From assembly GCA_026770585.1 (NCBI GenBank), contig MU647192.1, forward strand, positions 118,481-140,192: a stretch of DNA of 21,712 nucleotides. The letters are read 5' to 3'. The position numbers and the translations under genes were made by a program. The notes under the pieces are model-generated. The model saw only the letters and a program-made list of their open reading frames with translations. It had not been told where the DNA came from and did not search any database. Origin of the DNA: Baffinella frigidus. Lineage: Eukaryota > Cryptophyceae > Cryptomonadales > Baffinellaceae. Positions within the stretch are counted from its first letter, which is position 1. Each line of letters begins with the position of its first letter. Shown here piece by piece: positions 8,501 through 14,589 of the stretch.

Positions 8501-8885
8501 CAAGGGATGTCCCCTGAAGACGAGTTCTGTGTCCGGGAGCAGTTCAATAAGCAACTGTATGTGCGTCGTTGGGTACACAGCACCCTCAGATGGGGAGCAA
8601 TGCACGGCATGCGAGGTGGGTACGTACAAAAGCGTGACAGGGTCGGGAGAGTGCTCTACGTGTCCGGATGGTACCAGTTCAATCGCGGGTACCACCGTGG
8701 TTACCGGTTGTACCTGTTTAGGTGGGTACGTTGGAAGTGCGGGTACCGTGTGCACGATATGCCCAGAGAACACGTACTGTGTCGGGGGTGTACTCACCGA
8801 CTGTCCCTCGAATGGGGTTTCAGAGCCCGGGAGTGACAAACTGGCAGACTGTGTATGCAGGGAGGGATACTTCCGCCCGGTTTAA
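5547..8885 (+). CDS. Secreted/virion-surface multidomain protein (lectin-like, GCC2/GCC3)
   Basis: 1112 residues. Residues 1-22 look like a signal peptide (MRWSCGLSMLLFLVTYTG). Residues 24-54 are half of a Cys-rich module. Residues 70-100 resemble the start of a LamG-like jellyroll. Residues about 108-305 and 330-517 are two copies of a galactose-binding/discoidin-like domain, with GDWFKFTSPLCFRM against GDWFVFKGPTCFSM and SWVIMGVY against SWKIMGMY. Residues 536-627 resemble the end of a LamG-like domain and 650-865 a complete second one. Residues about 888-1112 are four to five GCC2/GCC3-type modules of the form CxxCxxGTYK then CxxCPxGTSS. No membrane anchor is visible. The domains suggest sugar or cell-surface binding outside the cell or on the particle. 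Convergent with paralogue B. Confidence 0.85.
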   Translation: MRWSCGLSMLLFLVTYTGHTHAVSCGPGEEPDGGGGCTACGAGTYKASTGTGNCSYFPWTTVQQNDQFLSLLRVKPPVGINLFSQFDWETNTVPDTRGLAYDAVVETPVQFPPLFTDSVVSITSPAGSDLTTEMTVSNTRFGDGASTLSWSSTNDAAAFSPSFVFSDNPPLSASHWKPYQYTNGQYAVGKTDSIEPSYLGDWFKFTSPLCFRMVSSRFTPRANDNLPGRSPGLYKIYGRDDATSSWVCVYTHSTKSASVDAVVPIDLGGDCYKEYGIVVHELFGNTVTESVLNFQSWVIMGVYVHPSLTTTIPVTNPVLDASSRLLSEELQFPSAGATVVFDEQSSTGCTMRVSNTLYANGDFTLTWSPWHSDNPPFRIMEPVSTSAIGGHWALGYLNGVSNTGYTLVDGYTGDWFVFKGPTCFSMTSVQFIPRILNPGRVPGLFVIYARNLDTDSWTPVHNQSTKAASYEVIPVTLGRDVCYMQYGMVVDELLGTASSDSALNFVSWKIMGMYEYETAASGTANPATSLYGAVDTMWTWPVVPSPTYTRCWTARNSPSVVWTVACFCNNPATYVVDQVNTGNPGVVPSVTAGSSGNNVHATYTWDTALTDVEMKTVTKALRKELGGIPYGESVDVVPIRDLRAYQLRFLLAMRPAQSINIFADLEGSTVPDRMGNEFDVTVTAGTATLVSTTGLSNGANNEVTVLQGTSATKLLWPINSIPSIMTMCSVSRYTGGTNARILTGYGSPSQSFNFLHGHHQSMRGLARYNTWATQNAASVGVLNNWLVMCGTSGGTVPNNIIIDQFGVGTSNTATHQVGQLNVNYGTEISNYEVHSVYIWTTVLHPVQMRHVTSALRAQIGGQPDIAGDLVGDAVEPMAPAETAYEQTCTGTDSYVDPDNGDCLPCEVVGYFIDGDECTPCIAGWYKPNTGPGSCTTCPTGTSSEPGSDEETDCKCKTGHRAESDGVACSPCGAGTYKDVVGAFACKGCPLKTSSVSGSSSISNCMCVVGYTAPSDGEQCTACEVGTYKSVTGSGECSTCPDGTSSIAGTTVVTGCTCLGGYVGSAGTVCTICPENTYCVGGVLTDCPSNGVSEPGSDKLADCVCREGYFRPV

Positions 8886-8931
8886 CCCTATGTACACTCT
8901 TTGTCGTGTTTATTCCACTCCCGTGTCCAGT

Positions 8932-9058
8932 CCCACCACACACGGCCCCACCACACACAGCCCCACCACACACAGTCCCACCACACACGGCCCACCACAC
9001 ACAGTCCCACCACACACGACCCCACCACACACGGCCCCACCACACACAGCCCCACAAC
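8932..9058. repeat. 14-bp minisatellite between converging genes
   Basis: About nine copies of a CCCACCACACACGG-type unit fill the gap between two stop codons. Open frames across it (His-Thr-Pro repeats) are artefacts of the repeat. Confidence 0.85.
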
Positions 9059-9084
9059 CCCCCCCCCGTCACCGTTTCTCTCAA

Positions 9085-9990
9085 CTAGACACGGGCCAAG
9101 GCCTTTGGACGCTTCTCCTTGCGCTGGCTCTTGCGGTGCTTGTCATGGAGCACGCTCTGCGCTGCGAGTTTGCGCAGATCCTTGAACTCCTTGGCGCGGG
9201 TGTCGTCGCACGGCCCGTTGAGGATGTTGTCGGCCATGACGTCGAACTCCTTGAGCACCTCGACCGAGGACGTCTTGCCGAGAATCTCCGTCACATTCGC
9301 GCGGAACATTTTGATGCATTTGTAGAAATCGGTAGATGCCTTCTTGGTCACGGGGTCGTGTGTGTCAAGGTTGTGCACGGCGTGGTACGCAACCTCGACC
9401 GATTGGCGGAGAATGCGAACAGCCTGCACGCTGCGGAGTGAGGTGTACGCCTTGACAGTGGTGAAGTACGTGTCGGTGTGTGCTCGGAGCGGTAGGACCA
9501 ACGCGTCGTACGGGACGTCCGTGGAGTCGTCGGTGGGGGGGGTGTCCTTGAACAGGGCACACACGTCGTCGAAGTCCTTGATCATCCTTCGTGCGGCGGG
9601 GATGAGCTCCGTCTGCAACTGGTTCAGCTGCAATATTTCTGCTGTGGTCATGAGACCCTGGCCCTCGGGTGCCATGACTCGGACGGACTTGGCGGGGAAG
9701 TTGACGATGCGGTAGGCCTTCATGAAGAATTTGACGTGGATGTGGCGGCGGCGCGTGATACCGACCGCGCCGTAGACACCGTTGATCAGAGCGCACATGA
9801 AGGTCTTGGTTCCTTTGTCTTCGATCCGCCTGGAAAGCTCCTTGTGGGACATCTTCGATGCGCTGTCCTTGGTCAAGCCGAGCGTATCCGCGTCAGCGAT
9901 GAGCGTGTAGACGTCGACTGCATCTAGCGGCACGTCGTAGAGATCGCCACCCAGCGGCTGGTTGTCGCCCCGGGACGGGACTTGAGCCAT
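9085..9990 (-). CDS. Paralogue B: conserved viral protein, no intron
   Basis: The 301-residue frame starts with ATG at 9990. It is homologous along its length to the spliced 299-residue protein at 5087-4076 (shared YDVP, TLxxD, VKxFMxAY, FPA, VLxEF and NGP/DGP blocks). It is largely alpha-helical. The C-terminal 35 residues are strongly basic (KHRKSQRKEKRPK), fitting nuclear localisation or nucleic-acid contact. No enzyme motif is visible. Its upstream control region resembles that of paralogue A, so the duplication included regulatory DNA. It is divergent to the 10367 gene. Capsid triplex or tegument roles are conceivable for such paralogue pairs, but nothing here proves it. Confidence 0.8.
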   Translation of the reverse strand: MAQVPSRGDNQPLGGDLYDVPLDAVDVYTLIADADTLGLTKDSASKMSHKELSRRIEDKGTKTFMCALINGVYGAVGITRRRHIHVKFFMKAYRIVNFPAKSVRVMAPEGQGLMTTAEILQLNQLQTELIPAARRMIKDFDDVCALFKDTPPTDDSTDVPYDALVLPLRAHTDTYFTTVKAYTSLRSVQAVRILRQSVEVAYHAVHNLDTHDPVTKKASTDFYKCIKMFRANVTEILGKTSSVEVLKEFDVMADNILNGPCDDTRAKEFKDLRKLAAQSVLHDKHRKSQRKEKRPKALARV

Positions 9991-10366
9991 TTTGTCGGGT
10001 TGTGGGGTGAGAAGACCGTGCCGGGGGTAGTGTCTGGTGAATAAAACCGACCCATTGGAAACACCGGGTCATTTAACCCGATTTATAGTCTGTATCGGTC
10101 GATTTGGTACGATTTGAGTTATGTATAGTCTGTATAGTCTGTATGGGTCGATTTGGGACGATTTGAGTTATGTATAGTCTGTATAGTCTGTATGGGTCGA
10201 TTTGGTACGATTTGAGTTATGTATAGTCTGTATAGTCTGTATGGGTCGATTTGGTACGATTCGGATAGATATAGACTGTTTCACACGTCTACAGGCCTAC
10301 AACACCAGGTTTTTGTAGTCCGACTATTTGAAAACACCAGACACGAACCTACACACGTGGCAAGTC
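9991..10366. promoter_or_regulatory. Divergent control region with 49-bp iterations
   Basis: GTGAATAAAACC (about 10038) is followed by TATAGTCTGT motifs and GATTTGGTACGATTTGAG-type blocks. Three 49-base units lie at about 10124-10172, 10173-10221 and 10222-10262 (the last partial), then ATATAGACTGTTTCAC at about 10268. The order mirrors the region at 5260-5460. A minus-strand CTATAAATC at about 10082-10090 could serve paralogue B. Confidence 0.65.
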
Positions 10367-10948
10367 ATGGCGACCTGGGCGAGCGAACTCGAGACATTCG
10401 TAGAGGCTGGTGTGCGGGAGCAGAGGTTTGCGTATAAACCCTCGGAGATGTTGCCACCATTTGAGGACGGCGAGCTCTGCGGGTTCGACCCCATCACCAC
10501 ACCAGAGGAGAAGGCAGCGGAGCTGGAGAAGGCAGAAGCCGCGTACCGCGCCGAGTACGGGGACGACCCGCGGGTCCTCGACCTTCTCTGCGACGAGACC
10601 GCGGTCGACCTGAACACGTGCCTTTGGCATGCGAGGCGGACCGAGGAGATTGAACACAACGTCCGAGTCTTTTACGATTACTGCTATGCCCACCGCGTGC
10701 GGGATGCGTACCTGCTTGGCATGTGGCTGCTGGAACTGCACACGGACTACGGGATGGAGTACGACCCGCGCCTGTTGCACGACCTCCGCCTCGTCACGTC
10801 GAACATCCGCGACATGACGTCGAACACCCGGGACATGACGTCGAACACCCGGGACATGCCGTCGAACACCCGGGACATGACGTCGAACACCCGGGACACG
10901 ACGTCGAACACCCGCGACACGACGTCGCTGCAGCAGTCTGCCAACTAG
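10367..10948 (+). CDS. Unknown protein with C-terminal heptapeptide repeats
   Basis: The ATG at 10367 is used because the longer frame opens on TTG at 10328. 193 residues. Residues 1-140 are acidic and helical with several Trp/Tyr (start MATWASELETFVEAG; AYLLGMWLLELHTDYG at about 114-129). Residues about 143-186 are six copies of TSN(T/I)RD(M/T), from a 21-base minisatellite at 10794-10926. No domain or membrane segment was recognised. The gene faces paralogue B across a shared control region. Confidence 0.65.
   Translation: MATWASELETFVEAGVREQRFAYKPSEMLPPFEDGELCGFDPITTPEEKAAELEKAEAAYRAEYGDDPRVLDLLCDETAVDLNTCLWHARRTEEIEHNVRVFYDYCYAHRVRDAYLLGMWLLELHTDYGMEYDPRLLHDLRLVTSNIRDMTSNTRDMTSNTRDMPSNTRDMTSNTRDTTSNTRDTTSLQQSAN
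10794..10926. repeat. 21-bp coding minisatellite
   Basis: Six in-frame copies of a GACATGACGTCGAACACCCGG-type unit lie at the 3' end of the 10367 gene. The unit is a multiple of three, so copy number can change without frameshift. Confidence 0.85.
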
Positions 10949-11008
10949 TCGGTTGAGAATTTAGACGGGGTGTGTAGAGTGGATAGTAGCACGCGGTGAT
11001 ACTACATG

Positions 11009-11017
11009 TATTTAAAG
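11009..11017 (+). promoter_or_regulatory. TATTTAAAG box
   Basis: TATTTAAAG lies upstream of the hydrolase gene. A second TATA-like element, TATAAATA, at about 11107-11114 lies closer to its frame (about 40 bases before 11151). Confidence 0.5.
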
Positions 11018-11150
11018 CATGTACCATACATGAGAACATCGGAATCCGTCTCATCTAGGACATATTGAGGTTAGAGACAGTGGTGCGCACTCGGGTTAAA
11101 CGAACATATAAATAAAAGACAAACTGAGTGGTTCGGTTCTCTGGCGGACT

Positions 11151-11648
11151 GTGCGCTTGTGTTTCTACGAACCAAGGGATGAATCCGAGCATTGGTTAAA
11201 CCGGCTCGTCGCGTCGGTTGGGACACACTACGTATCACACGTGGAAATCCTTTTCGAAGACGACATGGCCGCGTCTATTTTTGCAGAAGACGAGGTCTTC
11301 TTCCGCAAGCGAAGTTACGCAAACCCCAGCTACCTGATCAAGGGGTTCACAGTCTCTGAAAACAGTTATACATTGATGTACGAGTTTTGTAGAAGCGCTG
11401 CTGCGAGGCACGTGGGGTTTTCCAATCTCAAGATGTTCTGTGGTCCGCTGTGTGGGTACACGGGGTCTTGTGACTACACGTTCTGTTCTGAGTTCGTGAC
11501 ACAGGCACTGCAAGTAGGGGGTATTGGGTTTGCAATGAAGATAGACGCTTCACGCAGCACCCCCTCTACTCTATTGGAAAAGATAAAACGCAGCGAGCTA
11601 GTGTGTTTCGACACCACTGCGTTCAAATTGAACCAGGCATTCAAGTAA
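11151..11648 (+). CDS. Permuted NlpC/P60-like (papain-fold) cysteine hydrolase
   Basis: 165 residues from the GTG at 11151. The protein shows the order His first, Cys later that marks the circularly permuted NlpC/P60 superfamily (YiiX, LRAT-like, poxvirus G6-like): SHVEILFED with H30, and YTFCSEFVTQAL with probable nucleophile C112. The start RLCFYEP...HWLNRLV fits the first strand and helix of that fold, so little or nothing is missing at the N-terminus. Such enzymes cut peptide or acyl bonds, often on lipids. No in-frame ATG precedes the conserved His: the frame is open only back to 11112, and the first ATG after the TATAAATA box is out of frame at 11178. Non-AUG initiation or an unseen upstream exon is possible. 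Reaction and substrate are not deducible. Confidence 0.65.
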   Translation: MRLCFYEPRDESEHWLNRLVASVGTHYVSHVEILFEDDMAASIFAEDEVFFRKRSYANPSYLIKGFTVSENSYTLMYEFCRSAAARHVGFSNLKMFCGPLCGYTGSCDYTFCSEFVTQALQVGGIGFAMKIDASRSTPSTLLEKIKRSELVCFDTTAFKLNQAFK

Positions 11649-11716
11649 AAATGTGTATTCCAAACCATGTAATTATCCAAACCACCGTGTGTCGTCTGTT
11701 GTGTCTATGTCTATAC

Positions 11717-12718
11717 CTAGCGGTGACCGTTGTGACCTGTGTTTCGCTCGTACTTGTCAAGCACTTCATGGACAGCCGTCCGGATGATTCGACGTTGCGC
11801 GGTATCTGGGGCCATTTGCGCGTTACCTGGGCCCTTGTACGACCTCATCGGGACCGACGCGTACGGGTTCACCGGGGCACCTGTATACAGACTCCTCGGC
11901 GTATGTACACACGAATTCGTCCGGTTGGGTGCATACGGACGCACCCCGCACACTGACATGTTCGCGTTGATATGATCATTCCTCAGTGCACCCCCACGCG
12001 ACTCACCCGGATACCCGGGCGGACGGAAGTTGCGCCCGACATCGATTTTAGACCCACCCGGGGTATTGTAGGGACGATAATACGAGTCGTTGTAGGATGC
12101 ACCGACGCGCTCGTTGTAGGATGCACCGACGCGCTCGTTGTAGGATGCACCGACGCGCTCGTTGTAGGATGCACCGACGCGCTCGTTGACACCGACGCGC
12201 TGGTTGACACTGTTCGGTGCATTCGCGTATCCCGGGTGGTCATATGAACCGGGGGCGGTATAGGAGGAAGAGGCGTTGACCGCGGGCTGGTAGAGACCGT
12301 CGTGTCCGACGAGACCCATCGAGGGCACGGTAGACGCCGTCATGGCAGCCGCGTTCATTTGGTACTGTTGCTGCAGCTGCTGGGCGTAATGGTCTGCCAC
12401 AACGTTCGGTTTGAAGTCGACGACCGACACGTTCTGGGTCGTGGCACCGGGCATCCCACTGTATGCGTACGGGTGTTCCATGCCCGTCCCCATAGGCATC
12501 TGCTGCTGCACCAGCTGCTGTTGCTGCTGGTGAAGCTGCTGTTGTAGCTGCATGCCGCTGTACATTTGCTGCATGGGGTGCATGGTTGCGGTAGCGGGTG
12601 CGGCTGCAAACGCACCCGTTGCGTGCGGGAGCATAGAACAGGTCGCCATGTTCGGGGTGTCGACCAGGGGGGTGGGTGTGGGTGTGTCCGTCTTCATGGG
12701 TGCAGGCGCGCGAGACAT
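11717..12718 (-). CDS. Gln/Pro/Tyr-rich protein, scaffold- or tegument-like
   Basis: The 333-residue frame starts with ATG at 12718. A low-complexity N-terminal half contains Met and poly-Gln blocks (QLQQQLHQQQQQLVQQQ at about 57-73), then a Tyr/Pro/Gly/Asn-rich region with four copies of the octapeptide NERVGASY (about 177-210), encoded by a 24-base repeat. The end (about 300-333) is a basic amphipathic helix, AQRRIIRTAVHEVLDKYERN. This order (disordered body, conserved C-terminal helix) is reminiscent of herpesvirus-type scaffold proteins, but the likeness is only general. A TATTTAAG box sits 63 bases before the start. No membrane segment. Confidence 0.65.
   Translation of the reverse strand: MSRAPAPMKTDTPTPTPLVDTPNMATCSMLPHATGAFAAAPATATMHPMQQMYSGMQLQQQLHQQQQQLVQQQMPMGTGMEHPYAYSGMPGATTQNVSVVDFKPNVVADHYAQQLQQQYQMNAAAMTASTVPSMGLVGHDGLYQPAVNASSSYTAPGSYDHPGYANAPNSVNQRVGVNERVGASYNERVGASYNERVGASYNERVGASYNDSYYRPYNTPGGSKIDVGRNFRPPGYPGESRGGALRNDHINANMSVCGVRPYAPNRTNSCVHTPRSLYTGAPVNPYASVPMRSYKGPGNAQMAPDTAQRRIIRTAVHEVLDKYERNTGHNGHR
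12091..12186. repeat. 24-bp coding minisatellite (octapeptide repeat)
   Basis: Four near-identical copies of a GTAGGATGCACCGACGCGCT-plus-CGTT unit, in frame with the Gln-rich gene on the minus strand. Confidence 0.85.
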
Positions 12719-12780
12719 TGTATAGATTGGACTGTTTCGAACCCTCAGCCGTTGGTTGTGAGACGCGTCATGGTGGGACT

Positions 12781-12788
12781 CTTAAATA
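12781..12788 (-). promoter_or_regulatory. TATTTAAG box of the Gln-rich gene
   Basis: TATTTAAG on the minus strand, 63 bases before the ATG at 12718 and just beyond the stop codon of the upstream gene. Confidence 0.6.
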
Positions 12789-12796
12789 ATTTTGGT

Positions 12797-13297
12797 TCAG
12801 CAACCGACGTGTGGGCTATTGAACACCACAAAAATCGCGATGATGGTGATCGCAAGATATATCGCGACACCGAGTTGGTACAGTGGTAGTGATGACACGT
12901 TCACCGACAGCGGGTCTGTGCCGGTAGTGGGGCTCGCACCCGGTTCTGTGGGAGGGTCTGTGGTGGGGTCTTTGGTGGGGTCTTTGGTGGGGTCTGTGGT
13001 GGGGTGTGTGGTGGGGTGTGTGGTGGGGTGTGTGGTGGGGTGCGTGGCGGGGTGTGTTACGGGTGCATGATACGATACACCCCGGTCGTGGGGTGTATCG
13101 TACGACGACGGGACAGCTTGTCCCTGTACCACCTCACCACGTTGAACCGGTTGTGTGAACTCACCCGGTTGTGTGAACTCACCCGGTTGTGTGAACTCAC
13201 CCGGTTGTGTGAACTCACCCGGTTGTGTGAACTCACCCGGTTGTGCGAACTCGCCGCGCCCGTTAAAAACGGTTTCGCGTTTCCCGTGTGTCTTCAT
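12797..13297 (-). CDS. Tail-anchored protein with two repeat tracts
   Basis: The 166-residue frame starts with ATG at 13297. After a short basic start come six copies of GEFTQP (18-base units), then a Thr-His-Pro-Thr tract from a 12-base unit. One hydrophobic segment near the C-terminus (LGVAIYLAITIIAIFVVF, about 142-159) is followed by only seven residues. There is no signal peptide, so it should insert as a tail-anchored protein with the repeat region in the cytosol or nucleus, or inside an envelope. It shares a palindromic TATA box with the HIRAN gene. The function is unknown; an envelope or membrane-remodelling role would fit the topology. Confidence 0.65.
   Translation of the reverse strand: MKTHGKRETVFNGRGEFAQPGEFTQPGEFTQPGEFTQPGEFTQPGEFTQPVQRGEVVQGQAVPSSYDTPHDRGVSYHAPVTHPATHPTTHPTTHPTTHPTTDPTKDPTKDPTTDPPTEPGASPTTGTDPLSVNVSSLPLYQLGVAIYLAITIIAIFVVFNSPHVGC
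12950..13255. repeat. Two coding minisatellites (12-bp and 18-bp)
   Basis: GGTGGGGTGTGT-type 12-base units (about 12955-13050) and CCGGTTGTGTGAACTCAC 18-base units (about 13145-13245) both lie in frame in the tail-anchored gene. The second array also makes an Asn-Ser-Pro-Gly-Cys-Val repeat in a plus-strand frame, which is why a longer start for the HIRAN gene (13155) is not used. Confidence 0.85.
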
Positions 13298-13339
13298 CGA
13301 CCGTCTCGGAAACGAATTTGTATGGATCAGTGTCGACCC

Positions 13340-13351
13340 GTATATATATAC
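13340..13351. promoter_or_regulatory. Palindromic bidirectional TATA box
   Basis: GTATATATATAC is a perfect 12-base palindrome, 35 bases before the ATG at 13386 (plus) and 43 bases before the ATG at 13297 (minus). One element can therefore serve both divergent genes. Confidence 0.65.
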
Positions 13352-13385
13352 CAGGGACCCGACACGGGTCGTCTATAACCGATTC

Positions 13386-14429
13386 ATGGCACGCGCACGG
13401 TCCGCAAAAAAGCTAGAATGGATCGACTCGGAAAATCGTTTTATGGCACGTGTCAGTGCACAGCAAGACGGTTTTGCACTTGTGCGGTTGGAACTACGTG
13501 TGCCGAAACGAGTGAACGGTTGCAACGATACAGCCGAAGACGACCTGTTCCTGGACCTGCAAGAAGTGCTCTGTCTCCGACCACACCTCCCCGCAAACGG
13601 GATGTTTTCACGGAACCCGGATTTGTGCGGGGTGATTGTCTGCGTGGACAACTTCTGGAGCACCCACGAATCGGGTGGCAACGCTGGGCGACCCATTCAC
13701 CGCGGCACGGCGTATGTCAGCGGCGAGACGGACGCATTGAAGCGGTTGCGGGGGGAGATAGACAAGCGGTTTACAGGCAAACTTGCGAAAAGGTCTGCCA
13801 GGGGGTGTGCGGTACGAGGTCTTCAACATGTACTAGAGAACGACACACCCGGTGGTATACATCTGAACCGCATGCGCACCGCCGAACTTGCGGCACCGTC
13901 GACGTTTACGGGCCTGCGCTGGCTCTGTGTCGACTACTCCACAACACACCCGTTCCATTGCAAGTCTCTGTCAAAGTGCCACTTTCGTAAGGGGAAGCTT
14001 GCCGCGCACACAAACCCCCAGTGCAAATCGACGCGTCTCTATTTGCGAAGAGACAATCGTAATGTACACGACACCAACGCAGTAGCCATCGTGCAGTCGG
14101 TGCATGAGGGGTCTCTCGTTGAACTGGCAGACGGAAAGTCGGTTGTAGGGTTCCTACCACGTGAACTCGCGGCATGTATCGCCCCGGCGATAGACGCGGG
14201 TGCCGTGGAGGTGGTGGGGCCAGGGCTCTACTCAAAAAAGGACCTACGACCTTGCAGGGTATGGTTCAGATTTAGTGCAGAGGTGGATACCGGTGACACA
14301 GCCGGTTTTGGTGCCGAGTTGGTCCAAGAGGGTCTCCGATCCATGCCTTGGTGGACAGAGTCTGGAGACGAGGTTGTCGCGGGACCGGTTGCCACGGAAC
14401 CGGTTGGCCCGTTTGACCCGAGAATTTGA
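13386..14429 (+). CDS. HIRAN-domain protein
   Basis: 347 residues. The ATG at 13386 is chosen because the longer frame from 13155 runs through a minisatellite and the TATA box. Residues about 215-285 match a HIRAN domain: LYLRRDNRNVHDTNAVAIV, then VGFLPRELAACIAPAIDAG. HIRAN domains bind single-stranded 3' DNA ends and occur in HLTF/Rad5-type remodellers and in stand-alone proteins. The first 200 residues form an additional, unrecognised domain with several Cys/His (for example HPFHCKSLSKCHF at about 187-199) that could bind zinc. A role in replication-fork or DNA-end handling is likely but inferred. The stop codon lies in a short direct repeat (GACCCGAGAATTT). Confidence 0.75.
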   Translation: MARARSAKKLEWIDSENRFMARVSAQQDGFALVRLELRVPKRVNGCNDTAEDDLFLDLQEVLCLRPHLPANGMFSRNPDLCGVIVCVDNFWSTHESGGNAGRPIHRGTAYVSGETDALKRLRGEIDKRFTGKLAKRSARGCAVRGLQHVLENDTPGGIHLNRMRTAELAAPSTFTGLRWLCVDYSTTHPFHCKSLSKCHFRKGKLAAHTNPQCKSTRLYLRRDNRNVHDTNAVAIVQSVHEGSLVELADGKSVVGFLPRELAACIAPAIDAGAVEVVGPGLYSKKDLRPCRVWFRFSAEVDTGDTAGFGAELVQEGLRSMPWWTESGDEVVAGPVATEPVGPFDPRI

Positions 14430-14526
14430 CCCGAGAATTTGACCGAGATGAGACACAGAAACACCTATGCGATGGTGCACAACCGCTGCGTGTGTCACAG
14501 ACTCCCGTGAAACGGTACAGTCGTTA

Positions 14527-14534
14527 TATTTAAG
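14527..14534 (+). promoter_or_regulatory. TATTTAAG box of the coiled-coil gene
   Basis: TATTTAAG lies 55 bases before the ATG at 14590. An in-frame ATG at 14539 is only a few bases away and would precede the transcription start, so 14590 is preferred. Confidence 0.65.
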
Positions 14535-14589
14535 GACTATGCATGACGTGTGTATAACAGCAACCCCCGACCCGCAACACATATATCAA

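Noticed and set aside
8901-9441. Plus-strand frames with His-Thr-Pro repeats after the surface-protein gene
   Set aside because: They arise from the CCACCACACACGG minisatellite and then run antisense through paralogue B.
4076-9990. Assigning paralogues A and B as triplex capsid proteins
   Set aside because: Length would fit, but there is no motif evidence and the basic C-termini fit other roles equally well.
13155-13385. Longer N-terminus for the HIRAN gene with Asn-Ser-Pro-Gly-Cys-Val repeats
   Set aside because: The extension is the opposite-strand reading of the GEFTQP minisatellite and includes the TATA box, so transcription should start downstream of it.
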